Virus record (IMG/VR): IMGVR_UViG_3300036832_000931
Location: 1 to 59,264 of that record
Strand: one strand, 5' to 3'
Length of the DNA: 59,264 nt
Origin: a virus
Position 1 is the stretch's first letter, and every line of letters starts with the position of its first letter. The position numbers and the translations under genes are program-made. A model generated the notes under the pieces. That model searched no databases. It had not been told where the DNA came from and was given only the letters and a program-made list of their open reading frames with translations. Below are positions 47,992-56,628 of this stretch, one piece after another.

Positions 47992-50816
47992 CAGCCTGCT
48001 GCCTCCGAACCGGTGCGCTCTGAATCAAGATGCATGACTCCGCCCTTGACCCATCCGCTGCCTTTGGTGGGGCTGTGTACATATGTCCACCCGCCAGCAT
48101 TATCCGGTGGCTCCGGTGTACCGGGAGGATGCGGTGGCCCTGCTGCTGCCGCTTTGGGTGGTGGTATGTGGATGTTTAGGCCCGGATTGTCATACCCTTG
48201 GCCGTTGTTAAGAGCATCAGCCATCTTGTTGGCCTCATTCAACGGCATGTTGTACTGCTGTCGGTGACCGGGAGGTCCGACAAGTACAGTTCGCCTTGGC
48301 CCGCCGGGAAGATACCTCTCCGCGAATCCAGGCGTGGTCGGCGATAGCACAGTTACGTTCGGTGCTACTTGAACGGGGAGAACTCCACTTGAGGGTTTGC
48401 TTTGCTGGATCTGCTGTCCCGCTTTTCTATCGATAGACTCCTGAATCTGTGCCGGTGTGGCTATCGTGTATGGATAAGGCGGATTGAAGTTCTCACCGGG
48501 CTTTATCCAAATCCCATGTGAATCACTCGAATCGTCCTTATTGGTGACGATAAGGTGCGTCCAGCCTTTGTACCCGGCTGCCTCTGCTTGTGCGTTACGT
48601 TCCTTGGTCTCAGCTTCCAGTGCTGCTTTCCGTGTGGGTACAAGTCCTGTGTTCGCTTGGTTGAGGGCTGCGGCAGACGTATTCCTCGCTGCTATTGTCG
48701 GCTGGACTCCAGCCTCTGCCCCGGCGAGCGTGCCCTGCTGTTTGTGCATCCAGTTGGTTACGAGGTCATTCCGGCTGTTGCGGAAATACTCCATCTGATC
48801 CTTAACCGGCATATCTGACAGAGCTGCGGCATAGAGGCCACTCGCCAACTCTCGCTGTTCCGGTGTTGCATCGGGATTTTGCGATATCGGAGCCCAGACA
48901 TCAGTGGCCATCCGCCTGCCAGCGGTAATCTCCTGCGCCTGCTGCTGATGTAATCCCGCCTCCGCGTAGGACGCTTGGGTCTGAGCTCGCTTCAGCGGCA
49001 GGTCGGCGAGTGACTCATATGCCTTGAGTTCCTCATCGGTCAGCTTTGCCTGCTGTGCTTCCGCCTCACTAAAGCCCTTCAATCCGGTCAGCCCACCGAT
49101 GCCAAGTCTACCCATCGGGCTGGTGTGCTTGGGTGCCGAGATCCCGCCAAAGTAGGCACTCAGCGCACCCTGCATGAGCGGGTTGTTGAGGAAGTTACTG
49201 ATCTTGTCGAGTGTCGGGAAACCGCTCGAGTGCGACCCGAAGCTCTGAGAAATTAAGTCTTCGAGATGCTGCTCATACGGATCCTGACTGCCGCCAGCAC
49301 CCGCACCGTCAATGGGAGCCGCGCTGGGATCCTGAACGTTATGCATCTGCATGACGTGTTGAAGGAGATTCGTGTTGCTCGTTGTATCGGGAGCACCTGC
49401 TGCTGGTGCTGCACCAGACGCTGGAGCGGCTCCTGCTGCCGGTGGAGCAGATGGATCTGCCGCAACCGGTGCTGCCGGGTCTGTTGCCGCAGGCGCAGCG
49501 GAAGTAGCTGTCGTAGCGTTTACACCGCTATTAACGCGGGAACCTGTTGCTGAAGGATCTGCTGGCGCTACTGCCGCTGCGGGTGCTGCTGCAGTAGCCG
49601 GTGCGCCACCTGCGGGTGGTGCGGTACCACCGCCGCCATCGGTAGGCGGACGTAGTTTCTCACCTCGCGCGATCGCGTTCCGCAGCCGGTCGTTGTAGGG
49701 AACCCAGGGTTTCAGTCCCTGTTCCTTGTACATCGCGTGTGCGACTCGTGTCTGATCTTCAGGACTCGCATCCATTGCATTTTTTGCGAGCTGCCCCGGA
49801 TTAGTCCGCGACTGGATGTTCATCCCCTTCGAGTAGTGATTCCAGTTGCTGTCGGTGATCTGGAACAGTCCACCCGCGGTGCGGCCTTTAGCCCCATAGA
49901 GATAATTCGGCACATAGGGACGGAAGTCGCTCTCGTAATAAGCGGCCAAGCCGAGGTCGTTGTATGCCTTATCGGACATACCCGGAAGCCGCGGGATCGC
50001 ACCGATTGGACCGAGACCGCCGCTGCCTGATGGTGGTGTAGATGCCGCAGGAGCTGGAGTAGCACCGCTATCAGGAGCAGGAGCTGCCGCTGCAGCTGCA
50101 GCATCTGCAGGTACCTTTCGTCTCACTGCTGGTGACGCAGGAGCCTTGCCTGCCACAACCTTCATATCATCGGGGGTGAGAGTCGATGGCAGTCCGGGCA
50201 TCAATTCCGCCGGTATTGCCGATGGTGTACCACCGTCCACGCGACCCGAGATCGCAGACAGCTTTGCCGCTGCTGGATCAGTTGCACCACCACCAGCTGC
50301 CGCGGCCATCGCGGACAATCCAGGCATGTCATAATTTGCACCGGGATCATCGGTTGGCATACGATTCGCCAGCGCCGCCAACTGCGGCATGTTGTAGCCA
50401 GCGCCGGGAGTCAGATCTGCCCCTGCCGTTGAGCCGCTGACATCGTTTGCCGTTGCCGCCATCGCCGGTATGTCGTAATTAGCGCCGGTGTTTACACCGC
50501 CATTACGCGGGAACCCTTTTGTTGCAGGTTTGGACGATTTCATGCGATTAGCGATCACCGCCAATTTGCGCATGTCCAAATTCGCGCCCGGAGTAGGGGG
50601 AGTTGGAGGAGCCACCGCATCGCCCGCGGTGTCTGCGTTCGCTGCACTCAGATCGACTTTCGCACCTGCTGGATTAAACGCGCTAGTTGCTCCACCACCA
50701 CCTAAAGCCCTAGCCGGTGGAGTCAATGGCGACGGCGTCAGTCGAGAGAGCGGGGAGCCTTGGTTATAGCCCTGAATCGCATTGAAGATCGCAGCGAGCT
50801 CGTCGGTGATTGCCAT
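47991..50816 (-). CDS. Internal virion protein with lytic transglycosylase domain (941 aa)
   Basis: Residues 1-270 are Ala/Pro/Gly-rich with repeated ANYDMPxLxAMA words (four copies). About 285-385 is an SLT/lysozyme-like domain: LAAYYESDFRP with the candidate catalytic Glu, GAKGRTAGGLFQITDSNW, and AHAMYKEQGLKPW. A second Ala/Pro-rich part follows, then a helical C-terminal half. Virion transglycosylases open the cell wall during DNA entry. Three repeats are read in frame (50490: FPRNGGVNTG; 50120: APASPAVRR; 49518: GSRVNSGVN), all in low-complexity regions. Confidence 0.78.
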   Translation of the reverse strand: MAITDELAAIFNAIQGYNQGSPLSRLTPSPLTPPARALGGGGATSAFNPAGAKVDLSAANADTAGDAVAPPTPPTPGANLDMRKLAVIANRMKSSKPATKGFPRNGGVNTGANYDIPAMAATANDVSGSTAGADLTPGAGYNMPQLAALANRMPTDDPGANYDMPGLSAMAAAAGGGATDPAAAKLSAISGRVDGGTPSAIPAELMPGLPSTLTPDDMKVVAGKAPASPAVRRKVPADAAAAAAAPAPDSGATPAPAASTPPSGSGGLGPIGAIPRLPGMSDKAYNDLGLAAYYESDFRPYVPNYLYGAKGRTAGGLFQITDSNWNHYSKGMNIQSRTNPGQLAKNAMDASPEDQTRVAHAMYKEQGLKPWVPYNDRLRNAIARGEKLRPPTDGGGGTAPPAGGAPATAAAPAAAVAPADPSATGSRVNSGVNATTATSAAPAATDPAAPVAADPSAPPAAGAAPASGAAPAAGAPDTTSNTNLLQHVMQMHNVQDPSAAPIDGAGAGGSQDPYEQHLEDLISQSFGSHSSGFPTLDKISNFLNNPLMQGALSAYFGGISAPKHTSPMGRLGIGGLTGLKGFSEAEAQQAKLTDEELKAYESLADLPLKRAQTQASYAEAGLHQQQAQEITAGRRMATDVWAPISQNPDATPEQRELASGLYAAALSDMPVKDQMEYFRNSRNDLVTNWMHKQQGTLAGAEAGVQPTIAARNTSAAALNQANTGLVPTRKAALEAETKERNAQAEAAGYKGWTHLIVTNKDDSSDSHGIWIKPGENFNPPYPYTIATPAQIQESIDRKAGQQIQQSKPSSGVLPVQVAPNVTVLSPTTPGFAERYLPGGPRRTVLVGPPGHRQQYNMPLNEANKMADALNNGQGYDNPGLNIHIPPPKAAAAGPPHPPGTPEPPDNAGGWTYVHSPTKGSGWVKGGVMHLDSERTGSEAAG
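49518..50515 (-). repeat. Three hairpin repeats in the transglycosylase gene
   Basis: 49518-49544 and 50490-50515 have 3' ends GTGTAAAC (one base inserted). 50120-50145 has the GGCTC/GAGAC outer-stem change also seen in array 1 at 3073, 3244 and 3421. Confidence 0.85.
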
Positions 50817-50823
50817 TATTTGC

Positions 50824-51717
50824 CTATGCGAACTGACGGGTGTTGCTGCCCATCATCAGCGCGAGCAGTTGCGCCAGTGCCGGATTCTGACCGCCGCCTC
50901 CTCCCGCACTGATGCCAGCCGCGGTCGGCATATTACCTCCACCTTGATTAGCCATCACTCCGGCAGCACCGGGTAGTTGCTGTGCCGGAGGAGTCTGCAG
51001 AGGAGCTACCGGCTTGGGAGTCATCTGCTGAGGTGGTGCAGCCGGTGGTGGTGTCGGCTGCGTGTTCTGCTGCTGACCCTGTCCGCCACCCATCACAGCT
51101 TTTGCCGCTTGTTGTGCCGCTGGTGACTGCATCACCTGACCAGTAGGTGACTGGAGAAAACTATTGAGTTTCCCCATGATCCCTCCACTGCCGGGAGCGG
51201 CTCCCTGCTCTGTTGATGCTCCAGTAACCTGATTCTGCAGTGAGCTCAGGAGCGGGTTGCTGCCCAAGGCCGAATTGATGTCACCCATTCCCGGCGCGCC
51301 ACCGGTTCCAGGTGTTGCCAAGTTTGGAGTCGGCCCGGGAGTACCGGCACCTACTTTCCCACTGAACATGTTGCCGATCCCACTGGCCATGCTGCCCAAT
51401 CCGCTACTAGCCATTCCCGGTAGATTACTCAGACCACTCAGCCCGAGGCTGCCTGTCAGGCCACCGCCGCTGGTCATACCTGCGGTACCACCGGCACCGA
51501 GGGCTGATAGACCCTCTGCACCGCCACCGGCCAGCCCACCGACCATGCTGCCCATGTTGGCTCCGGACTGACCGCCCGCCCCTTGTCCCGCCATCTGCCC
51601 AACCCCGGACATCATCAGGGGAACCCCGATTTCAGGTGCGCCGAAAGCGGTGGCCGCAGCGCCACCGACCGTCTTCAGACCCCCGAAGATGTAATTATTT
51701 GAGCCGCCACCACTCAT
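50824..51717 (-). CDS. Gly/Ala/Pro-rich virion protein (297 aa)
   Basis: Starts NNYIFGGLKTVGGAAATAFG, a hydrophobic amphipathic segment, then long Gly/Met/Pro/Gln-rich low-complexity stretches. This kind of protein often lies beside ejection proteins in podoviruses and may insert in membranes. No catalytic motif. Confidence 0.55.
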   Translation of the reverse strand: MSGGGSNNYIFGGLKTVGGAAATAFGAPEIGVPLMMSGVGQMAGQGAGGQSGANMGSMVGGLAGGGAEGLSALGAGGTAGMTSGGGLTGSLGLSGLSNLPGMASSGLGSMASGIGNMFSGKVGAGTPGPTPNLATPGTGGAPGMGDINSALGSNPLLSSLQNQVTGASTEQGAAPGSGGIMGKLNSFLQSPTGQVMQSPAAQQAAKAVMGGGQGQQQNTQPTPPPAAPPQQMTPKPVAPLQTPPAQQLPGAAGVMANQGGGNMPTAAGISAGGGGGQNPALAQLLALMMGSNTRQFA

Positions 51718-51735
51718 ATTAATTTACTGCTTTCA

Positions 51736-51760
51736 GTTTCACTGCAATTACGCAGGAACC
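51736..51760 (-). repeat. Hairpin repeat abutting a TAG stop
   Basis: CTGC/GCAG copy; its first G is the G of the TAG at 51760-51762. Confidence 0.92.
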
Positions 51761-52530
51761 TAGTTTTGCCGCGCGGCTATCCGGTCTTGCCGCGCCTGTT
51801 GTCTCGCTGCTACTTTCTCTTGTCGCGCTTCTTTTCGCGCTGCTACCTTCTCTTGCCTTTGCTCTTGCCTTGCCTGTCTCAGTTCTTGGCGTAGCTCCTT
51901 CGGGGTCTGCTGAGTTGTCGGGCCACCCTGAACGGGAGCAGGCGGGGGTGCAGGAGCCGGTGGTGGAGGTGCAGCGGCAGTTCCGGCAGCTCCTGGCGAA
52001 AACATCCCACCGAAGCTGCTGGGACTAGGGGTACCAGCATTCATACCCCCGCCCATTACGGGATTGGCAGGATTAGGATTCGTCGTCAGACCGCTGGTGA
52101 AGCCTCCCAGCGGATTTGACCCACCATAAAGACCGGCTAATTGAGATGCCGCAGCCGGTGACGTTGCACCGGCAAACGCCGCAGGATTCTGCGCTGCCAT
52201 GTTTTGCAGAAAGGGACTACCCGAGATCATCGGGGAGAACAGCGAATAGGCACTCCCGCTAGGATCGATCTGCTGGAGCATCGAGGCTGCGGCCTGCCCG
52301 CCACCTCCGCCGGCTCCACCACCAGTCGTGGTGACACCGGTATTGGCACCACCGGTCGGAAAGCTTTCGCCCGGTGTGTTGAACCAACTGGACGGGACGG
52401 TGCTGCCGGGAAAGACATAGCCCATCAGGGAGGAGAGATAAGCCTTGGCCGGCTCACGCTCCCACTGCGGCAGCTTTTGGTTGCTCTGCGTGGTGGTCTG
52501 TTGTGACCCGCTACCGCCGCCTCCGCTCAT
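51760..52530 (-). CDS. Gly/Pro-rich protein with basic repeat tail (256 aa)
   Basis: ATG 52530 follows AAGGAGAGCGAACT. Low-complexity Gly/Ser/Pro body; the last 45 residues repeat RQEKVAARKEA-type units, a highly basic Arg/Gln/Ala helix able to bind nucleic acid. Virion protein of unknown role, homologous in style to 50824-51717. Confidence 0.55.
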   Translation of the reverse strand: MSGGGGSGSQQTTTQSNQKLPQWEREPAKAYLSSLMGYVFPGSTVPSSWFNTPGESFPTGGANTGVTTTGGGAGGGGGQAAASMLQQIDPSGSAYSLFSPMISGSPFLQNMAAQNPAAFAGATSPAAASQLAGLYGGSNPLGGFTSGLTTNPNPANPVMGGGMNAGTPSPSSFGGMFSPGAAGTAAAPPPPAPAPPPAPVQGGPTTQQTPKELRQELRQARQEQRQEKVAARKEARQEKVAARQQARQDRIAARQN

Positions 52531-52562
52531 AGTTCGCTCTCCTTATGATCACGATATATTCA

Positions 52563-52587
52563 GTTTCACCGCCAGTACGCGGGAACC
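52563..52587 (-). repeat. Hairpin repeat between virion genes
   Basis: CCGC/GCGG copy, 1 nt after a TAA stop (52589-52591). Confidence 0.92.
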
Positions 52588-52588
52588 T

Positions 52589-53674
52589 TTATTTACCTGC
52601 CGCGGACGAGGGTGAGGTACCAACCTGCACGCTCGTACCACCACCGCCTGACGCGGTACTCAAGCCTTGTCCCAGATCACTGAGAGCTTGTAGTGGCCAG
52701 TTCGCCTGCCCAGTCAGATTCTGATACGCCGTGTTGAGGACGTTCTGCGCCTGCTGTTGGCCTGTAGCACCAGATTGCATGAGTTGTTGCGGAACCTGAT
52801 ACATCGCGTTGGTCAGTTGCGGAGCCATCTGACCGGCATTCTGCGCCGCCTGTAGCTGCTGACCGTAGATGTTGCCAGCCTCCTGCATGCCCTGGCCGTA
52901 CAGGCTTGTAGCATTCCCCATCCCTTGCCCTAACAAGCTGGCGGCAGTACCGAGACCTTGCCCGTACATGTTCGCCGCGGTGTTCATGCCCTGCCCCAAC
53001 ATGCCGGTAGTTGCGCTCAGATTTTGCGCATAAGCAGGCTCATAAATGCCCGCCGCGAGATTACCTAGGCCCTGACTGAGTGCGTTCTCGGCATTGCCGT
53101 AAGCCTGCGCCTGACCTGCGCTGCCGAGCGTACCGGTCTGCGCAGCGTTCTGGAGGATACCGGGAGCAACCGTTTGCTGGAATTGCTGGGTGAGCGGCTG
53201 TGCCGCAGCATTGAAGTATTGTTGCAGGTACTGATTGTCCGATGGGTTCATCAACCCACCGCCCATGATGTTGGAAGCCATACCCGCACCTGCCTGCTGG
53301 TACTGGTTGGCTAGGGCGTTTTCATTACCGAGCTGTCCGACCGCATTACCGGTAATCGCGTTCTGATTACCAAGTTGGCCGATCGCGTTATTCATCAGCG
53401 CGTTCTGCCCACCCAGATTACCAACGGCATTACCGGCGATGGTGTTTTGCCCGCCGATCGCGTTGCCGGCGTTGGCACCGATCATCTGCTGCTGATTGGC
53501 GGCATTGCCGAGGAAGTTCTGCGCCCAGGGGGTTATCTGGGAGACGAGGTCCATGCCCTGCTGCTGCTGCTGTGTCAGCGGAGCTATTTGTTGGTAGGGA
53601 GTCATCTCCATACCGACTTGGGGAGGAGCAACGCCGCCACTGCCTATCGATCCACCGGCCTGATTAGCTGACAC
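52589..53674 (-). CDS. Asn/Gln/Gly-rich virion protein (361 aa)
   Basis: Start placed at GTG 53674, behind GGGGTAACC; a GTG at 53701 lies in a repeat. Contains tandem 14-15-residue units (NAVGQLGNENAL, NAIGQLGNQNAI) and a second set (LGQGMGNATSLYGQGM). Such proteins occur beside tail/ejection genes in many podoviruses. Function unknown. Confidence 0.58.
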   Translation of the reverse strand: MSANQAGGSIGSGGVAPPQVGMEMTPYQQIAPLTQQQQQGMDLVSQITPWAQNFLGNAANQQQMIGANAGNAIGGQNTIAGNAVGNLGGQNALMNNAIGQLGNQNAITGNAVGQLGNENALANQYQQAGAGMASNIMGGGLMNPSDNQYLQQYFNAAAQPLTQQFQQTVAPGILQNAAQTGTLGSAGQAQAYGNAENALSQGLGNLAAGIYEPAYAQNLSATTGMLGQGMNTAANMYGQGLGTAASLLGQGMGNATSLYGQGMQEAGNIYGQQLQAAQNAGQMAPQLTNAMYQVPQQLMQSGATGQQQAQNVLNTAYQNLTGQANWPLQALSDLGQGLSTASGGGGTSVQVGTSPSSAAGK

Positions 53675-53694
53675 GGTTACCCCGCAAGTTGGTA

Positions 53695-53719
53695 GTTTCA
53701 CCGCTCATACGCGGGAACC
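53695..53719 (-). repeat. Hairpin repeat between GNAT-like and Asn/Gln-rich genes
   Basis: CCGC/GCGG copy, 4 nt after the TAA at 53724; it ends 21 nt before the GTG at 53674. Confidence 0.92.
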
Positions 53720-53723
53720 TTGT

Positions 53724-54182
53724 TTATACTTTCGCTGTTATCGTCACCCAGGTCGCCGACCAGCCAAATTTACGAGCGAAGGCTTTTGCGCGACGCGGGC
53801 GCGTAACCCACGTAATCTCACTAGTTCCGTAGACTGTTTTAGCGATATTAGCAATATGGTTCCATACACTAGCTACCACCGCCGGCATATGGTCGTCTGG
53901 TAGCCACTCTCGCATCGGGATGTTCCAGGCACACCAGACAAACAACTCTGGCTCATAGTTAAAGATGCGTTGCTGCTTGGAATAGACTAGGAAACCCAAC
54001 ATACGCTCGTCGCGACGAGCCATGACACAGTTAACCTGTGCCCCTTTCATCGCTGCATAAAGGTCTTCCGGGAGCCAGTTGGGTTGCATGTCGCGCTTTA
54101 CATCGAGCATCCCACGCAACAAAAAGGGCCAGAAGTGGTGGAGCTCCTCTGGCTTTAACTCGATTAATTCAGTTCGCGACAC
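53724..54182 (-). CDS. GNAT-fold protein, T7 gp13-like (152 aa)
   Basis: The order CVMARRDERMLGFLVYSKQQ, a central strand, then IANIAKTVYGTSEITWVTRP and RAKAFARKFGWSATWVTI follows the GNAT acetyltransferase fold, as in T7 gp13 and related virion-associated proteins. The acetyl-CoA loop is poorly conserved, so it may be structural only. Overlaps the next gene by 14 nt. Confidence 0.6.
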   Translation of the reverse strand: MSRTELIELKPEELHHFWPFLLRGMLDVKRDMQPNWLPEDLYAAMKGAQVNCVMARRDERMLGFLVYSKQQRIFNYEPELFVWCAWNIPMREWLPDDHMPAVVASVWNHIANIAKTVYGTSEITWVTRPRRAKAFARKFGWSATWVTITAKV

Positions 54183-54807
54183 CGCTGTTCGATAGCTTGC
54201 TCAAGACGTACGACTGCGGGTCGGTGTTTTTACTCGGCGTCTTCAGATAATCGTTGATCTGCTGCATCAACTTCATTTGTTCAGGGGTGTATCCACCTTT
54301 GTTCCCCTTCGTCCAATCTGAGGTCTTGAACATGCCGCCACCGCGGATGTACTCCTGAGCCTGCACCTGCCGCAGAAAACGATCGTAACTCCTCATATTA
54401 CTGTGCGGCGATAAGTCGTAGGGCTGAGGCTGATCTGCCGCCATCGATTCCGCCAAACCTTTTACATAAACCTGCCGTGCGCTGGCGTGCTGTTCCGGCG
54501 TCATCGACTTGATGAACTGCTCCGTGAAGCCCTGATACGTGGGATCGGTGGCTTGCAGCCAATGGAGCGACTCGAGACCGAGCGTTTCCGGCCAGCTCGA
54601 AGGATCGGTCAGGGGTTTGTTGCCCCGCAATTGAACGTGCCAGTTATCAGGTGTCGGATTGCCCTCCTCGCCAGGAGGGTATGTTTCGCTCCAGTCCTTG
54701 CCCGTCCCTTTGCTCATCTTCACGTCCCAGTTTGCGAGCCGGGGCCACTGCTGCTTAGCCTGGGCTATAGCTGCATCAAACGCACCCTGATCGTTTTCAT
54801 CGTTCAT
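54169..54807 (-). CDS. Hypothetical virion-cluster protein (212 aa)
   Basis: Start at ATG 54807, two bases after a repeat ends, with no Shine-Dalgarno site other than repeat sequence (GCAGTGAAACTT). Body: Trp/Pro-rich N-terminus (WPRLANWDVKMSKGTGKDW), then helices. No family recognised. Confidence 0.55.
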   Translation of the reverse strand: MNDENDQGAFDAAIAQAKQQWPRLANWDVKMSKGTGKDWSETYPPGEEGNPTPDNWHVQLRGNKPLTDPSSWPETLGLESLHWLQATDPTYQGFTEQFIKSMTPEQHASARQVYVKGLAESMAADQPQPYDLSPHSNMRSYDRFLRQVQAQEYIRGGGMFKTSDWTKGNKGGYTPEQMKLMQQINDYLKTPSKNTDPQSYVLSKLSNSGVAN

Positions 54808-54809
54808 AA

Positions 54810-54834
54810 GTTTCACTGCCGATACGCAGGAACC
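54810..54834 (-). repeat. Hairpin repeat between TGA and ATG
   Basis: CTGC/GCAG copy occupying nearly the whole intergenic gap: it starts right after TGA (54835-54837) and ends 2 nt before ATG 54807. Confidence 0.92.
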
Positions 54835-55494
54835 TCAATCATCATCGTCGTCTACGTCGTATCCGCCGTCACCGATATTTCGCGGTTTGCTCCAGATCAT
54901 CTCTGACGGTCTGATCACCTTGCCCACCGCCTCACCATCATCAAGCGGCAGCAGACCGAAATGCGCCAGCCCCTCAGCTTCGTCGGCACAGTCAGCGTCA
55001 TGCTGCTTATCCATATAATCGAGGCGCTCGAGCACTTCGCGCATATGCTGGTTCATGATGTTGAGCCGCTCGCTGAGCTGCGACACAGTACGCATCGCTT
55101 CAACCACCTCATCGGTGTGAGCGACTAGATGGGCGAATTTACTTTCGTCACGCACGAGAGCACCCCGCATATCCGTAATCTGACTAAGCACCAGTGCCAT
55201 AAAGTCCGGCCACTGCGCAGCCATCGCGGCGTAGCTGTTCTTGCCGTTCGCGAGCTGACGGATGCGGGCTACTACCGCACGGGTCCAGAGCATCGCCTGC
55301 GGATCGAGGTCGCCGGTCTGTGCCCACAACTCCTTGGTATCGAGATTGGCCGGTATCAGATCGACCGGGGGATGGTAATTATCGCAGCCCTCGATGGCAC
55401 GGGCACCATAGGTAGGTACCCCTTGTTGATCCCTGCGGAGGATTCCCCAGGGGTGTGATTTGCCGCATACGCATGGCCTCATTTCATCTTTCAT
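54835..55494 (-). CDS. Hypothetical protein with coiled coil (219 aa)
   Basis: Starts with a possible zinc site (RPCVCGKSHPWG and CDNYHPP), then a coiled-coil region (EAMRTVSQLSERLNIMNQHM) and an acidic tail of Asp residues. No family recognised; lies between zinc-type and hypothetical genes upstream of the internal virion set. Confidence 0.58.
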   Translation of the reverse strand: MKDEMRPCVCGKSHPWGILRRDQQGVPTYGARAIEGCDNYHPPVDLIPANLDTKELWAQTGDLDPQAMLWTRAVVARIRQLANGKNSYAAMAAQWPDFMALVLSQITDMRGALVRDESKFAHLVAHTDEVVEAMRTVSQLSERLNIMNQHMREVLERLDYMDKQHDADCADEAEGLAHFGLLPLDDGEAVGKVIRPSEMIWSKPRNIGDGGYDVDDDDD

Positions 55495-55509
55495 AAAACC
55501 ACCTCTACT

Positions 55510-55698
55510 TCATCTTATAGTCACATGCTCGATCTCCCGATAATTCTCACCCAAGATAAACCGCATACAGTCACAGCCCCTTTCCCGGCATACCCCTTCC
55601 TCGTCCTGATGCAGCATCCGAGTGTGACCGCAGAGGCAGAACTGCTGATGCCATACGCTGGCACAATGCGGTCTGCGTGAGATTCGTTTCACTGCCAT
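55510..55698 (-). CDS. Cys-rich zinc-type protein (62 aa), start codon inside a repeat
   Basis: The ATG (55698-55696) lies in the loop of the repeat at 55686-55710 and overlaps the upstream TAA as TAATG; the repeat's 3' arm encodes AVK. Body: CLCGHTRMLH, then CRERGCDC, a likely zinc site. With no Shine-Dalgarno, translation probably restarts after the upstream gene. Confidence 0.55.
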   Translation of the reverse strand: MAVKRISRRPHCASVWHQQFCLCGHTRMLHQDEEGVCRERGCDCMRFILGENYREIEHVTIR

Positions 55699-55710
55699 TA
55701 CGCAGGAACC
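55686..55710 (-). repeat. Hairpin repeat carrying a stop-start overlap
   Basis: CTGC/GCAG copy whose loop contains TAATG: the stop of the upstream gene and the start of the downstream gene. Confidence 0.92.
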
Positions 55711-55967
55711 CCAAATAACTCCCCCTGGCGAGCGGGTTCGCATTGATGCTTGCGAATAATGCGAACAATGTGCGGGCGCATGGCATCCGGATACACGGCG
55801 AAACAGTGCGTACCCTTACCGTTGGTCTTCTCGCGAAGCTCCTTGGGTGGCAGTTCGCCGTGGATGGAGAACCACAGATCCCGTGTCTCTTCACCGACCG
55901 CCCAGGAGAGATTGGGAGTGATGTCCACCCTCTCTTCACGCATGACATCAATCACTGTGATGCTCAT
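55698..55967 (-). CDS. Hypothetical protein (89 aa)
   Basis: ATG 55967 follows ACGGGGAAGACC. Mixed alpha/beta (VRIIRKHQCEPARQGELFGV), no family. Ends VPA with the TAA in the repeat loop. Confidence 0.58.
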   Translation of the reverse strand: MSITVIDVMREERVDITPNLSWAVGEETRDLWFSIHGELPPKELREKTNGKGTHCFAVYPDAMRPHIVRIIRKHQCEPARQGELFGVPA

Positions 55968-55982
55968 GGTCTTCCCCGTTCC

Positions 55983-56105
55983 GTTTCACTGCTCTAAACG
56001 CAGGAACCTTACGGTTCGTACGTAACGGCGGTGAAACAAGAGAAGTTTCACTGCTAGTACGCAGGAACCGCCGCCTCATCGTTTCACCGCCCGTACGCGG
56101 GAACC
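55983..56105 (-). repeat. Cluster of four hairpin repeats
   Basis: Minus-strand copies at 55983-56008, 56045-56069 (CTGC/GCAG) and 56081-56105 (CCGC/GCGG), plus a plus-strand copy at 56013-56037 whose 5' arm (GTAC) no longer pairs with its 3' arm. The cluster fills the gap before the Ig-like gene's stop. Confidence 0.88.
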
Positions 56106-56116
56106 CGTACTGCCGC

Positions 56117-56536
56117 TTACACCACGACGATGCTGTCCGATGGTGGGGCGGCGGTGGAGCCGAGTGCGTTGGTGGCGGTAACCACGCAGGTCGCAGTTTT
56201 GCCCACATCATCGCTTACAATCGTATAGTCCGCGGCATTGGTACCGACATCGGTCCCGTCCAATTGCCACTGGTAAGCGTAGAAGGTGGGTACGCCCACC
56301 CATTCGCCCATTGTGCAGTGCAGCACACTGCCGCTCTGCGACACGTGCGGCACTGTCGTGTTAACGGGAGCACCGGCGGGGTAATTACGCTCCATCAGGT
56401 ATTGGCTGGTTTCTTCGGCATAGCTGAACACTCGCCAGCCGTAGTGCCCGAGGTCATTGACCTCATCGAGCGTAGTTGACCACCGGTATTCATATCGATC
56501 CGGCAGTGCCGTACCTTTTGTTTCTGCTCTTGCCAT
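56117..56536 (-). CDS. Ig-like domain protein (139 aa)
   Basis: ATG 56536 follows AAAAAGGTAAATC. Residues about 60-139 (YAYQWQLDGTDVGTNAADYT, then GKTATCVVTATNALGST) form a bacterial Ig-like domain of the kind displayed on phage heads and tails. The N-terminal 55 residues are a separate small domain with many aromatic residues. Probably virion surface, binding carbohydrate. Confidence 0.7.
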   Translation of the reverse strand: MARAETKGTALPDRYEYRWSTTLDEVNDLGHYGWRVFSYAEETSQYLMERNYPAGAPVNTTVPHVSQSGSVLHCTMGEWVGVPTFYAYQWQLDGTDVGTNAADYTIVSDDVGKTATCVVTATNALGSTAAPPSDSIVVV

Positions 56537-56563
56537 GATTTACCTTTTTCGCTGAACCTCAGT

Positions 56564-56628
56564 GTTTCACTGCCACTACGCAGGAACCTTGCTTTGGATT
56601 ATAGTTTCACTGCCCAAACGCAGGAACC
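56564..56628 (-). repeat. Two hairpin repeats after the terminase gene
   Basis: 56604-56628 begins on the G of the terminase TAG; 56564-56588 follows after 15 nt. Both CTGC/GCAG. Confidence 0.92.
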
